The position numbers were made by a program, and so were the translations under genes. From Streptomyces sp. RPA4-2 (lineage in GTDB: Bacteria; Actinomycetota; Actinomycetes; Streptomycetales; Streptomycetaceae): DNA of 64,000 bases. The stretch spans positions 7,006,001 to 7,070,000 of the forward strand of contig NZ_CP050975.2 of assembly GCF_012273515.2 (NCBI RefSeq), read 5' to 3'. This document shows, in pieces, positions 15,179-24,872 of this stretch; the stretch's first letter is position 1; every line of letters begins with the position of its first letter. The notes beneath the pieces were generated by a model. The model was not told the DNA's origin, made no database searches, and saw only the letters and a list, made by a program, of their open reading frames with translations.

Positions 15179-17902
15179 TTACGGCGCCCCGAAGGTCAGC
15201 ACCAGCTGCGGGGTGTTCTCCGCAGTCGACGCTTCACTGGACCAGAGCCACAGCGCGTCCGCCCCGGTGCTGGTGAGCGCCAGGCCGTAGCTGCCCCCGA
15301 GGGCCGGGGAGAGTGCCCCGGTGTCGAGTGCCGCAGAGTAGACCGTCGACAGGTCGGTGGCACCGCTGAGGGTGCCGACCGCGGTCGAGGACAGCGCGGG
15401 CTTGGAGGTGTAGGTGGTCCCCGCCTCCGTCCAGCTTCCGGTGACCGGCCGTACAGCGAAGTCGTCCGTGCTGCCCGCGCTGCTCAGCGTGGTCGTCTTC
15501 ACCGCGAGCCGCGCGCTCTTGAGCACGGTCCCGGCCGGTGCCGCCGGCAGGTCGAAGCGCAGGTACGTCTCGTACGCCGCGCTGCCCCGCACCGCCAGCG
15601 AGGTGGAGGTGCCGTAGTTGGTGCTCGCGGCACCGGCGTTGACGTACGTGTCGTCCGACGCGCGGACGGTCTGCACGCTGTCGGCCGGAGCCGAGGCCAG
15701 GGTGTAGTGGCTCTGCACCTGGGCCGCGCTCAGCACCGACGGATAGATCGCGGTCTCGTCGATCTGCCCGGCGAAGTAGCTGCTGGAGGGCTGGTTCGGC
15801 CAGCCGTTGAGGTTGTCGCCACCGACGTGCCAGTAGCCGCTGTAGCTCTGGCTGTCGGGCTCGGCGAGCGTGCCGATCTGGGTGCCGTCCACGTACAGCG
15901 CCATCCCGGAGGAGCCCTGGGTGGCGACGACGTGGTGCCAGGTGCCGTCGTTGTAGCCGGCGGACGAGGTGATGGTGCGGGCGGTGCCCGTCCACACGCC
16001 GAAGACCAGGCGGCCGTCGTTGCGCATGTAGACGTGCTTGTCGTAATTACCGCTGGCCTGGGTGGTGTTGTTGCCGAACCCGACGAGCTTCCCGCCACTG
16101 GTGGTGGTCGTCTTGAACCAGGTCTCGATCGAGTACTGACTCGGCACCGTGGTGCGCTTGTCGCTGTAGACGATCTGGTTGCTGCCGTTGAAGCCGATGG
16201 CGGTCGACGGACCGGTCACGGCGGCCGGAGTCTGGCGCAGCGAGGGCCCGTTGAGGTGGATGCCGCTCTGGTCGCCCGGCGAGCTGTCACCGACGAACGG
16301 GGTGGCGGACTCGTCATAGCGCCAGTAGAGACCGGCGCCGTCGTCGAGCACCTTCGCCGCGTACTTCTGGGCGGACGTGGGCACCGTCACCGTGGCCGTG
16401 GAGGACAGCGCGGAGGCGTTGCCGGCACCGTCGGTCGCGGTCACCCGGTAGCTGTACGTGGAACCGGCGGTGACGTTGGTGTCGGTGAACGACAGCTGCG
16501 GACGCGACCACTCCACGGAGTCGCCGTCGACCGTGTAGACGGGCGTCGAACCGCCGTTGCGGTAGACCTTGTACGTCAACCTGGTGTCGTCCGTGTCGAG
16601 GCTGGCGCGCCAGCGGACGCGGGCCTCGGTCGGTTTGACGGACTCGGCGCCGACCGAGGGCACGGTCGGCGCGCCGACGTCCGGGGACGACGCGAAGTGC
16701 GTCAGGCCCTGGGCCGCCGATCCGTTGACGGTGGTGAACTCGCCGCCGACCCACATGTACTTGTTGTCGGAGCCCTCGGATATCGCCATGGCGCGCGGGC
16801 CGATGCCCTCGCCCAGACCGTCGTTGGTGTCCGGGAACCAGCCCAGCTTGTTGGTGCCGCTGGTCGGTTCCGCGAGCAGGTGGTGACGGCGCCCGTCGGG
16901 GTACTCCCCGACGCTGGAGCAGTCGTGCGCGTGCGAGGCGCTGTACACCACGTTCTGGTACGACTTGACGGCCTGGGTGGCGCCCAGGCAGGTGTCGCGC
17001 CACCGCTGGTCCAGCGTGGACAGGTCGAGCGCGATACGGCCGTCGAAGACGCCGCCGCCGGTGCCCTCGTTGCCGGTGTAGAAGCCGGTGGCGTCGGTGT
17101 CGAGCGCCTTGACCACCGAGTTGTTCTCGATGAACCCCGGGTAGGTGCGGACGTTGGCGCCCGTGCCGGCGTCGACGACGGCCAGGGCGTGCGAGTTCGC
17201 GCCGTTGACGGTGAAGAAGTCGCCGCCGAGGATCACGTTGCTGCCGTCAGGGGTGACGGCGACGGCCCGGCCGGGCTCGTCGACGTCGGCCTGGAACGGC
17301 TCGACCGCGCCGCTGGTGGCGTCGACCGCCGCGTACCGCGCGTGCGCGCTGCCCCCGACGGAGGTGAAGTCTCCGCCCAGGTACACGGTGTCGTTCGTGA
17401 CAGCGAGCGCTCGCACCGTGGCGGACACGCTGGGGTGGAAGTTCGCCTTGGGCGTGCAGGTGGCGATGTCGATGGCGGCGAGGCTGCTGACCTGCGTGCC
17501 GTTGACCGCGCCGAAGTAACCGCCCGCGTAGAGCGTCTTCTTGTCCGGTGAGACGGCGAGCGCCCGCACGGTCGCGGTGCCGCTTCCGATGGTGAAGGAC
17601 AGGTTGCAGGACGTGGGATTGCCGGTCGCCGCGTTCAACGCGACGAAGTTCACCGCGTTCTGCGCGGTGCCGCTTCCCCCCTCGGGCGGGCGCACCTGGG
17701 AGAAGGTGCCGCCCGCGAAGACCGTGCCGCCCGCTTCCGCGAGCGCCCACACGATGCCGTTGGTCTGCCAGGTCGGCAGGTCGTCGGCGGTGAAGGCGAC
17801 GGGCGCGGTCAGCGCGGCCGCCGGTTGCGGCAGGGCCACCAGGCCCAGGCCTGCCGCGGTGGAAAGGACAAGGGCGGCGCTGAGCCCTCTGGATCTGTGC
17901 AT
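15179..17902 (-). CDS. Secreted multidomain protein: beta-propeller, FN3, LamG-like, DNRLRE
   Basis: 907-residue secreted protein with a Sec signal (MHRSRGLSAALVLSTAAGLGLVALPQPAAA). Residues about 35-400 contain repeated blades with V-x-A-L-A-V and Y-x-G-G-x-F-x-x-V-x-G motifs, a WD40/delta-60-like propeller. An FN3 domain (about 412-500) follows, then a concanavalin/LamG-like domain (about 510-725, with IETWFKTT and DGTWHHVVATQ). The C-terminal DNRLRE domain has ASDDTYVNAGAASTNYGTS and the TYLRFDLP motif. No catalytic motif is evident, so binding or adhesion is more likely than hydrolysis. The ATG at 17902 has a GGGGGG box; a longer frame lacks a signal peptide. It may bind the glycan made by flanking genes (inference). 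Confidence 0.88.
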   Translation of the reverse strand: MHRSRGLSAALVLSTAAGLGLVALPQPAAALTAPVAFTADDLPTWQTNGIVWALAEAGGTVFAGGTFSQVRPPEGGSGTAQNAVNFVALNAATGNPTSCNLSFTIGSGTATVRALAVSPDKKTLYAGGYFGAVNGTQVSSLAAIDIATCTPKANFHPSVSATVRALAVTNDTVYLGGDFTSVGGSAHARYAAVDATSGAVEPFQADVDEPGRAVAVTPDGSNVILGGDFFTVNGANSHALAVVDAGTGANVRTYPGFIENNSVVKALDTDATGFYTGNEGTGGGVFDGRIALDLSTLDQRWRDTCLGATQAVKSYQNVVYSASHAHDCSSVGEYPDGRRHHLLAEPTSGTNKLGWFPDTNDGLGEGIGPRAMAISEGSDNKYMWVGGEFTTVNGSAAQGLTHFASSPDVGAPTVPSVGAESVKPTEARVRWRASLDTDDTRLTYKVYRNGGSTPVYTVDGDSVEWSRPQLSFTDTNVTAGSTYSYRVTATDGAGNASALSSTATVTVPTSAQKYAAKVLDDGAGLYWRYDESATPFVGDSSPGDQSGIHLNGPSLRQTPAAVTGPSTAIGFNGSNQIVYSDKRTTVPSQYSIETWFKTTTTSGGKLVGFGNNTTQASGNYDKHVYMRNDGRLVFGVWTGTARTITSSAGYNDGTWHHVVATQGSSGMALYVDGTQIGTLAEPDSQSYSGYWHVGGDNLNGWPNQPSSSYFAGQIDETAIYPSVLSAAQVQSHYTLASAPADSVQTVRASDDTYVNAGAASTNYGTSTSLAVRGSAAYETYLRFDLPAAPAGTVLKSARLAVKTTTLSSAGSTDDFAVRPVTGSWTEAGTTYTSKPALSSTAVGTLSGATDLSTVYSAALDTGALSPALGGSYGLALTSTGADALWLWSSEASTAENTPQLVLTFGAP

Positions 17903-18137
17903 GAACCCCCCGGCTTCCGGGCCCGGTTGCGGACCCATTGCCTCGGCGTGCCCGTCCGTGTTTCCCCTGATCCGCACGGGCCGCGTGAACTGTTTGCTCG
18001 CGAACCATACGAGTACATGACACCTCATGGAACGCACTTGACTCATCTAGTGGGAAATTTCGATGTGTGCACGGTCATCCCGTGACACCCGGCGGTCGCA
18101 TCCGTCTGCGCGTCCGCCCTTCCGCGGTCGATCGTCG

Positions 18138-19151
18138 TCAGCGGTCGATACGCACGACGGCCCCCGCGAGTTCCTTCTCCACCTGCCGCACGTCGGCGTC
18201 GACCATGATCCGCGCCAACTCCTCGACCAGGACGGTGGGACGCCAGCCCAGCGTCTCGCGCGCCTTGGACGCGTCACCGATCAGTGCGTCGACTTCGCTG
18301 GGGCGCTCGTACTTGGGGTCGTAGCGCACGTGCTCGTTCCAGTCGAGGTCGGCGTGGGCGAACGCGGTCTCCAGGAACTGCCGCACGGTGGCCGGGACTC
18401 CGGTGGCGACCACGTAGTCCGTCGGCTCGTCGTGCTGGAGCATCCGCCACATGGCCTCGACGTACTCGGGCGCGTACCCCCAGTCGCGGACCGCGTCGAG
18501 ATTGCCCAGGTAGAGACGGTCCTGAAGGCCGGCCTTGATCCGGGCGACGGCGCGGGTGATCTTACGGGTCACGAAGGTCTCGCCTCTGCGCGGCGACTCG
18601 TGGTTGAACAGGATGCCGTTGACCGCGAACATGCCGTACGCCTCGCGGTAGTTGACGGTCGTCCAGTACGCGAAGACCTTCGCGGCGCCGTACGGGCTGC
18701 GCGGGTGGAAGGGGGTGTCCTCGGTCTGCGGGGGCGGTGTGGAACCGAACATCTCCGAGGACGAGGCCTGGTAGATACGGGTCTCGACCCCGCTCGCCCG
18801 GATGGCCTCCAGCAACCGCAGCGTACTCAGTCCGGTCACGTCGCCGGTGTAGAGCGGCGCGTCGAAGGAGACCCGCACATGGGACTGGGCGCCCAGGTTG
18901 TACACCTCGTCCGGCTGTATCTCGCGCAGCAGGTTCACCAGTGCCACCCCGTCCGCGAGGTCGGCGTGGTGCAGCACGAAGCGGCGCTCCGCCTCCTGGG
19001 GGCCCTGGTAGATGTGGTCGATCCGCTCGGTGTTGAAGCTGGACGACCGCCGCACCAGGCCGTGCACCCGGTATCCCTTCGACAACAGAAGCTCCGCCAG
19101 GTACGAGCCGTCCTGCCCGGTCACGCCGGTGATCAGCGCGGTCTTGGTCAT
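18138..19151 (-). CDS. gmd: GDP-mannose 4,6-dehydratase
   Basis: 337-residue short-chain dehydrogenase/reductase. The NADP-binding motif [12 protein letters not shown] at residue 9, the active-site SSSEMFG and the YxxxK pair ([12 protein letters not shown]) are characteristic of Gmd, as is [16 protein letters not shown]. It converts GDP-D-mannose to GDP-4-keto-6-deoxymannose, the first step to GDP-L-fucose. It is divergent, 152 bp away, from the fucose synthase gene that performs the next step. It therefore supplies a deoxysugar donor for the glycan; GDP-rhamnose would need a different partner not seen here. Confidence 0.96.
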   Translation of the reverse strand: MTKTALITGVTGQDGSYLAELLLSKGYRVHGLVRRSSSFNTERIDHIYQGPQEAERRFVLHHADLADGVALVNLLREIQPDEVYNLGAQSHVRVSFDAPLYTGDVTGLSTLRLLEAIRASGVETRIYQASSSEMFGSTPPPQTEDTPFHPRSPYGAAKVFAYWTTVNYREAYGMFAVNGILFNHESPRRGETFVTRKITRAVARIKAGLQDRLYLGNLDAVRDWGYAPEYVEAMWRMLQHDEPTDYVVATGVPATVRQFLETAFAHADLDWNEHVRYDPKYERPSEVDALIGDASKARETLGWRPTVLVEELARIMVDADVRQVEKELAGAVVRIDR

Positions 19152-19303
19152 GCGGGGTTCCCCTCCCTGCCGGACCCGCCGAGGGGACGGATCCGGTCCG
19201 TACGCCCGCGAAGCACGGGTCGCATGTCATGAACTATTGGAAATATCACCCGAGTTGGCGATACGGGCGTGCTGATCGCGCGGGCCCTGGCATGATCCGG
19301 CTC

Positions 19304-20248
19304 ATGACCGCATCGCTCCTGCCCGAACGCGCCCGTGTCTTCGTCGCCGGCCACCGTGGCCTGGTGGGCTCCGCCGTGGCCCGCCGGCTCGCCGCCGAAG
19401 GACACGAGGTGCTCACCCGTACCCGCGCCGAACTGGACCTGCGCGACGCCACCCGCACCGCGGCCGAACTGGCCGCCCTGCGCCCCGACGCGGTGGTGCT
19501 CGCCGCCGCGAAGGTCGGCGGCATCATGGCCAACAGCACCCAGCCGGTGCAGTTCCTGGAGGAGAACCTCCAGATCCAGCTCAGCGTGATAGCCGGGGCC
19601 CACGCCGCCGGCGTGGGCCGCCTGCTCTTCCTCGGGTCGTCCTGCATCTACCCCAAGCACGCTCCCCAGCCGATCAGCGAGGACGCGCTGCTGACCGGTC
19701 CGCTGGAGCCCACCAACGAGGCGTACGCACTCGCCAAGATCGCGGGCATCGTCCAGGTGCAGTCCTACCGGCGCCAGTACGGCGCGTCGTACATCAGCGC
19801 CATGCCGACCAATCTCTATGGGCCCGGTGACAACTTCGACCTGGAGACGTCGCACGTCCTGCCCGCGCTCATCCGCCGCTTCCACGAGGCCGCGGCCGAG
19901 GGGCGCGAGGAGATCGTCCTGTGGGGCAGTGGCACCCCGCGCCGGGAATTCCTGCACGTGGACGACCTCGCCGCGGCCTGCGCCGTACTGCTGCGCTCCT
20001 ACGACGGTGACGAGCCGGTCAACGTGGGTTGCGGCAACGACCTCACCATCAGCGAACTGGCCGCGACGGTCGCCGAGGTCACCGGCTTCACCGGCCGGAT
20101 CGCCTGGGACACGAGCCGGCCCGACGGCACCCCGCGCAAGCTGCTCGACATCTCGCGGATCGCGGAACTCGGCTGGAAGCCGGCGATCCCGTTGCGCGAC
20201 GGCATCGCCGCCACCTACGCCCACTGGCGCGACGGCGCCGACGGCTGA
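19304..20248 (+). CDS. fcl: GDP-L-fucose synthase
   Basis: 314-residue epimerase/reductase converting GDP-4-keto-6-deoxymannose to GDP-L-fucose with NADPH. Visible are the glycine-rich AGHRGLVGSAV, the Fcl-specific AAAKVGGIMANSTQPVQF and SSCIYPKHAPQPI with the active-site Ser/Cys, the YALAKIAG catalytic Tyr/Lys and PTNLYGPGDNF. The ATG at 19304 gives the family-typical N-terminus; 19292 is an in-frame alternative and neither has a strong ribosome binding site. With the divergent gmd it forms a complete GDP-fucose module. Confidence 0.95.
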   Translation: MTASLLPERARVFVAGHRGLVGSAVARRLAAEGHEVLTRTRAELDLRDATRTAAELAALRPDAVVLAAAKVGGIMANSTQPVQFLEENLQIQLSVIAGAHAAGVGRLLFLGSSCIYPKHAPQPISEDALLTGPLEPTNEAYALAKIAGIVQVQSYRRQYGASYISAMPTNLYGPGDNFDLETSHVLPALIRRFHEAAAEGREEIVLWGSGTPRREFLHVDDLAAACAVLLRSYDGDEPVNVGCGNDLTISELAATVAEVTGFTGRIAWDTSRPDGTPRKLLDISRIAELGWKPAIPLRDGIAATYAHWRDGADG

Positions 20249-20319
20249 CGGACCCGGCTGGTTCACGGGCCCCGGCGTGCGGCGCGCGCCGGGGCACTGT
20301 GCGGTCACGGGCGGCGCTC

Positions 20320-21795
20320 TCAGTAGGCCCCGCGGCCGTCGACGACGGCGCGGAACGTGCGGGCCATGACATCCACGTCACTGGTGAACGACCAGTTGTC
20401 GACGTAGCTGAGATCCAGCTGAATCGTTTCGTCCCAGGAGAGGTCCGAGCGTCCGCTGATCTGCCACAGACCGGTCATGCCCGGCCGCACGGACAGCCGG
20501 CGCCACTCGACGGGTGTGTAGTGCGCCACCTCGTCGGCGAGCGGCGGACGTGGACCTACCAGGGACATGTCACCCTTGAGAACGTTGACCAGCTGGGGCA
20601 GTTCGTCCAGCGAGGTGCGGCGCAGCAAGTGCCCGACCCGGGTGACCCGGGGGTCACGGCGCATCTTGAACATCAGCCCGTCGTTCTCGTTGTCCGCGGC
20701 CAGTTCCGCCTTCTGGCGGTCGGCGCCGGCCCGCATGGTGCGGAACTTCCACATCACGAAGGGGTTTCCGGCCCGGCCTACGCGTTCATGGAGGTAGAGC
20801 ACCGGCCCCGGCGAGGTCAGTTTCACCGCGGTCGCGACCACCAGCAGCACCGGCGCCAGCGCGAGCAGGCCCAGCAGGGCGATGGTGCGGTCGAGGATCC
20901 CCTTGAGCAGCGGCTGCATCCCCTCCCGTACGGGTGGGGCCACCCGCAGCAGTGACATCCCGCCGGCGGATCCGGTCTCCAGACGCTTGACGGACACCTC
21001 CACCAGACCGGGCGCCACGAAGAGTTCGATGCCGGCGTCGTGCAGGCCCCAGGAGAGACGGCGCAGCCGCTCCCCGGAGGTCGCGGCGCCCGGGACGACC
21101 AGCACCAGATCGGCGCCGAGACGGTGCACCGCGCTGATGACCAGGTTGGCGTCCTCCCCGGGTGCCTCCGGCTGGGCGGCGGCGAGCCGCTCCCCGGTCC
21201 GGATCCCCGAGGCGAACGGGCCCGGTCCGACCGGGACGGCGCCCACCGCCACGTACGGATGGTCGGTGCGCGCGGCGAGATGCGCGGTGACCCCGTCCGC
21301 GGCGGCGGCCTCGCCCACCACCAGGACCTTGATCACCGCCTGCGCCCTGCGGCGCACCGACGCGAGATGACGGTGCACCGCCTTGCGGCACAGCAGAGTC
21401 AGCACCAGGGCGGGCAGCAACGCCGCCAGACACAGCGGCGCGCGCAGCCGCGCACCCGCCGCCGCGTGCCCCACCGCGAGCACACCCAGCAGGATGAACC
21501 AGTCGTGGAGCACCGGAAGCGTGCCCCTGCTCTCGCCGATGGACCGGGCCGCGTAGCGCGAGCGGAACAACTGGACGCCCGCCCAGGCGAGTCCGGCGAC
21601 GATGCCGGTCGGCACCGCCCGCCGCTGGTGTGCGGCGAAGAACGTCAACGCGACCGGAACGCCGGCGCCGACGAGGTCGGTGATCAGCGATGCGGGTAGA
21701 TACCAACGGGACTTGCGTCCCATCCAAAGCGAGGAGCGCGCCCGTGAGCGCGCCCTGCGTGATCTGTCGGAATCAGTGGCCTGAACATCCCACAT
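20320..21795 (-). CDS. WcaJ-like polyprenyl-phosphate sugar phosphotransferase
   Basis: 491-residue initiating enzyme. The first half has about four or five transmembrane segments and a CoA-binding-like Rossmann domain (KVLVVGEAAAADGV). The C-terminal ~200 residues are the bacterial sugar transferase catalytic domain with KGILDRTIAL, FVMWKFRTM, DPRVTRVGHLLRRTSLDELPQ, GDMSLVGPRPP and the RPGMTGLWQISGRS signature. It transfers a sugar-1-phosphate to undecaprenyl phosphate, starting repeat-unit assembly for the Wzx/Wzy pathway. The ATG at 21795 has a run of G at good spacing. It is divergent from the LCP gene across 285 bp. Confidence 0.93.
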   Translation of the reverse strand: MWDVQATDSDRSRRARSRARSSLWMGRKSRWYLPASLITDLVGAGVPVALTFFAAHQRRAVPTGIVAGLAWAGVQLFRSRYAARSIGESRGTLPVLHDWFILLGVLAVGHAAAGARLRAPLCLAALLPALVLTLLCRKAVHRHLASVRRRAQAVIKVLVVGEAAAADGVTAHLAARTDHPYVAVGAVPVGPGPFASGIRTGERLAAAQPEAPGEDANLVISAVHRLGADLVLVVPGAATSGERLRRLSWGLHDAGIELFVAPGLVEVSVKRLETGSAGGMSLLRVAPPVREGMQPLLKGILDRTIALLGLLALAPVLLVVATAVKLTSPGPVLYLHERVGRAGNPFVMWKFRTMRAGADRQKAELAADNENDGLMFKMRRDPRVTRVGHLLRRTSLDELPQLVNVLKGDMSLVGPRPPLADEVAHYTPVEWRRLSVRPGMTGLWQISGRSDLSWDETIQLDLSYVDNWSFTSDVDVMARTFRAVVDGRGAY

Positions 21796-22080
21796 GTACC
21801 CCCCCAGGCACATTCAGCAGCACGAGTTACCGAACGTCGCGAACACCTATTCGTCGAACATGCGGCACGATGGTGAACAGTACGGCAAACTTGTGTACGC
21901 ATGTGAGCGTTTACCTGAACGTCATGGAGAAGTGCCGAGCCGTATGAAATCCCGCGCCGTCCTCGCTGGTTGATCTCGCGGATGCCGGTATGACGCGAAG
22001 GTGTACGAACATCGAACGTGCTGGCTACAGTGTGCGCCCGGTACGGAAGGGGCCGTACCGCGCTGATGTGGGGGTACGTG
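21796..22080. promoter_or_regulatory. Divergent intergenic region between wcaJ-like and LCP genes
   Basis: This 285-bp region is less GC-rich than its surroundings, especially at 21820-21930, and should hold the promoters of the sugar phosphotransferase and LCP genes. A TACAGT (-10-like) hexamer sits at 22026-22031 ahead of the LCP gene. I cannot define a matching -35 or a clear operator. Confidence 0.4.
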
Positions 22081-23247
22081 GTGGGGGACAAGAGCACGAC
22101 CGAGGCCGAAGTGACAGGCCGGGACGAAGTCGTGGACCGGGAGGAGGAGGCGAGCGGAGCCGGCTCGGCGGAAGCCGAACCCGCGGACGTCCAGGAGCCG
22201 GCAAGAGACCCGTCGGACCAGGCGATCGACGCCTCCGGAGACCCGAGTGCGCGGCCCCGGCGGCGCAGAAGCCGTGCGCGTCGAGTGCTCCTGGGGGCGC
22301 TCGTACTGTTCGCCGTGGGCCTGTTCATGGTGGGCGGAGTCGTCTGGTGGGCCGTCGAGCACTACACCGGGAACGTCGACCGCATCTCCGGAGTCTTCCC
22401 GACACAGGTCCCCGCCGCGGCGCAGCCGGCACCCTCCGAGGGCGGTCAGACCTTCCTCCTCGTCGGCGTCGACAGCCGCTCCGAACTGCCCACCACGGGC
22501 CGCGACGCCAAGGCCCCCGAGTGGAAGTACGGGGCCCAGCGCAGTGACACGATGATGCTCGTCCACCTCCCGGCCGACCATTCCGGCGCGTACGTCGTCT
22601 CGCTGCCCCGTGACGCGTGGGTGGACATCCCCGGACACGGAAAGGCCAAGCTCAACGCGGCCTTCTCCTGGGGCGGACCTCCGCTGCTCATCGACACCGT
22701 GCAGCGGCTGACGAAGGTGCGCGTCGACCATCTCGCCGTCATCGACTGGGACGGCTTCAAGAACCTCACCGACTCCCTGGGCGGAGTGGACCTCGTCGTG
22801 GACGGCGCCAGCCGCCACATGAACGGCACCCAGGCCCTGACCTACGTACGTGAGCGCCACCACCTGGCTCGCGGCGACTTCGACCGGACGCACCGTCAGC
22901 AGTACTTCCTGCGCACGGTGCTGGCGAAGGTCATGCGCCCGTCGACCTTCACCAACCCCGTCAAGGCAGGCAAGGTGCTGGACGACCTCACCGCTGCCGT
23001 GAGCGTCGACGACCGGCTCGGCGACGGCGACCTGCGCGACCTGCTGTGGGACAACAGGAACGTGCGCCCCGGGAACATGGTGTTCATGAACGCTCCCGCC
23101 AAGGGGACCGACATGATCTCCGGCCAGTCCGTGGTCCTCCTGGACGCCGGTGCCGGAGCCGACCTGTGGCGGTCCATGCGCAAGGACACCGTCGACGACT
23201 ACCTTCAGTCGCACGACGTCGACCGGCTCGGTGCCACGACATCCTGA
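22081..23247 (+). CDS. LytR-CpsA-Psr (LCP) family glycopolymer transferase
   Basis: 388-residue protein with a ~65-residue charged cytoplasmic head, one transmembrane helix (about 67-90) and an extracellular LCP domain (about 120-300). Typical LCP elements are FLLVGVDSR, the RSDTMMLVHL segment, VVSLPRDAWVDIPGHGKAKLNAAFSWGG, HLAVIDWDGFKNLTDSLGGVDL and YVRERH. LCP enzymes transfer lipid-linked glycopolymers to peptidoglycan, so this one may anchor the exopolysaccharide to the wall. Two adjacent GTG codons (22078 and 22081) can serve as start; 22081 has better spacing from GGGGG. Confidence 0.92.
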   Translation: MGDKSTTEAEVTGRDEVVDREEEASGAGSAEAEPADVQEPARDPSDQAIDASGDPSARPRRRRSRARRVLLGALVLFAVGLFMVGGVVWWAVEHYTGNVDRISGVFPTQVPAAAQPAPSEGGQTFLLVGVDSRSELPTTGRDAKAPEWKYGAQRSDTMMLVHLPADHSGAYVVSLPRDAWVDIPGHGKAKLNAAFSWGGPPLLIDTVQRLTKVRVDHLAVIDWDGFKNLTDSLGGVDLVVDGASRHMNGTQALTYVRERHHLARGDFDRTHRQQYFLRTVLAKVMRPSTFTNPVKAGKVLDDLTAAVSVDDRLGDGDLRDLLWDNRNVRPGNMVFMNAPAKGTDMISGQSVVLLDAGAGADLWRSMRKDTVDDYLQSHDVDRLGATTS

Positions 23248-23360
23248 CGGGACGGCGGTGATCACCCAAGGTTCCCGTCCGACGACGTCTCGTCACTCAA
23301 CGGGCCGCCCATACCGTACAGTTCGCCCCGGTGGCCCATCGGCGTCCGCGGAGGACACCC

Positions 23361-24872
23361 ATGACGGAACAGCCCGCTCGTCCAGCGCGCCGGCACGGTA
23401 AGCCGTCAGGCCGGCGGCGGCGCACCGCACTCGGTGCCGTTTTCGGCCTGCTCCTGATCGGGCTGATCGCCGGCACCGGCCTGGCCCTCGACCGGGAGGA
23501 CGCCGTGCCCCGCGCCGAGCGGACGAACACCGCGGCGCTCCCCTTCGACCTGCCGGCCGCCGGTGTGCTGCGCGCCGGCCCGCACAAGGTCTTCGCGCAC
23601 TACTTCCCGCCGTATCCGCTCTCCCTCGACAACCAGCCCGCCCAACGCGACTACTACGCCCGCAACTACCTCACGCCACAGGGCGAAGAGGGCAAGCACG
23701 CGGCCTACGGCGGACTGCTGCGCGACCGGCCCCTGCCCGTGTCGCCGTCCGACGGCGACTGGCAACTCGCCAATCTGGAAACAGAGGTGAGGACCGCCCG
23801 TGACTCCGGGATCGACGGATTCACCGTCGACATCCTCTCCCTGACCGGCGCCAATCGTCAGCGCGTCGACATGCTGCTGCGTGCGGCGCGGCGCGTCGAT
23901 CCCGGTTTCCGCATCGTGCTGATGCCGGACATGACCTCCCTGCACACCGACCCGCGCACTCTCGCCGACCAGTTGGCCCTGCTCGCCGCGTCCCCGTCCG
24001 CATACCGGCTGGCCGACGGGCGCCTCGTGGTCGCCCCGTTCAAGGCCGAGGCCCAGGACCCCGCCTGGTGGGGCCAGGTCACCGCGCGGCTGCGCGAACA
24101 CGGCATCGGCACCGCGCTGGTCCCGGTCTTCCTGGACTTCCGCGCCAACGCCGAGAGGTTCGCTCCGGTCAGCTACGCCTTCTCGTCCTGGGGCAACCGC
24201 AGCTACACCCGTCAGGACAACGTGCCCGGCGACATCCAGCTCGCGCATGCGCTGGGGAAGAAGTGGATGCAGGCCGTGTCCGTGCAGGACGCCCGGCCCA
24301 ATCAGGGGATCTACGACGAGGCCGGCAACACCGCCACCCTGCGGTCGACCTGGAACCACGCGATCTCCGACGGCGCTGACTGGGTGCAGCTCACCACCTG
24401 GAACGACTACTCGGAGGGCAGCCAGTTCGCTCCCTCGCTGCACAACGGCCGCACGTACCTGGACATCTGCTCGTACTACCTCACCCGTTTCAAGACGGGG
24501 GCCTGGCCGCGGATCGTCCGTGACACCGTGTACGTCACCTCCCGTGTCCAGTTCACCGATGCCGGCAGTGCCTCGCTTCAGCCCCGGCTGATGCGTCCGC
24601 GTCCGGGCACCGCGCAGCCGCGTGACCAGGTGGAACTGCTCACCTACCTGACGGCGCCCGCCGCGGTGTCCGCGCGCGTGGGCACCGTGCCCCACGCCTA
24701 CCGCGCTCCCGTCGGCGTGAACGCCCAGGACCTGCCGCTGACCCCGGGCCGAACCGAGGTCGTGATCCGCCGCGCGGGGGACACCGCCGCGGCCGTCACG
24801 ACCCGCTATCCGGCGCGGCGCACGGCCACGGTGCAGGACCTTCAGTACTACGCGGTCTCCAGCGGACGGTGA
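23361..24872 (+). CDS. Membrane-anchored GH71-like endo-alpha-1,3-glucanase
   Basis: 503-residue protein. A basic head and a hydrophobic segment (about 22-42) look like an uncleaved signal anchor. The catalytic region resembles GH71: VFAHYFPPYPLSLDN at the start, ARDSGIDGFTVDIL, LMPDMTS and, near the end, WVQLTTWNDYSEGSQFAPS. GH71 enzymes cut alpha-1,3-glucan. The ATG is preceded by GGAGGAC. A C-terminal ~90-residue beta region has no recognised carbohydrate-binding module. It lies 113 bp after the LCP gene and begins the run of glycanases, so it may belong to either unit. Family call is good; substrate is inferred. Confidence 0.85.
   Translation: MTEQPARPARRHGKPSGRRRRTALGAVFGLLLIGLIAGTGLALDREDAVPRAERTNTAALPFDLPAAGVLRAGPHKVFAHYFPPYPLSLDNQPAQRDYYARNYLTPQGEEGKHAAYGGLLRDRPLPVSPSDGDWQLANLETEVRTARDSGIDGFTVDILSLTGANRQRVDMLLRAARRVDPGFRIVLMPDMTSLHTDPRTLADQLALLAASPSAYRLADGRLVVAPFKAEAQDPAWWGQVTARLREHGIGTALVPVFLDFRANAERFAPVSYAFSSWGNRSYTRQDNVPGDIQLAHALGKKWMQAVSVQDARPNQGIYDEAGNTATLRSTWNHAISDGADWVQLTTWNDYSEGSQFAPSLHNGRTYLDICSYYLTRFKTGAWPRIVRDTVYVTSRVQFTDAGSASLQPRLMRPRPGTAQPRDQVELLTYLTAPAAVSARVGTVPHAYRAPVGVNAQDLPLTPGRTEVVIRRAGDTAAAVTTRYPARRTATVQDLQYYAVSSGR

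Noticed and set aside
15707..17551. 614-codon plus-strand frame antisense to the propeller protein
   Set aside because: Val/Gly/Arg-rich antisense shadow of a gene with a signal peptide and four recognisable domains on the minus strand.
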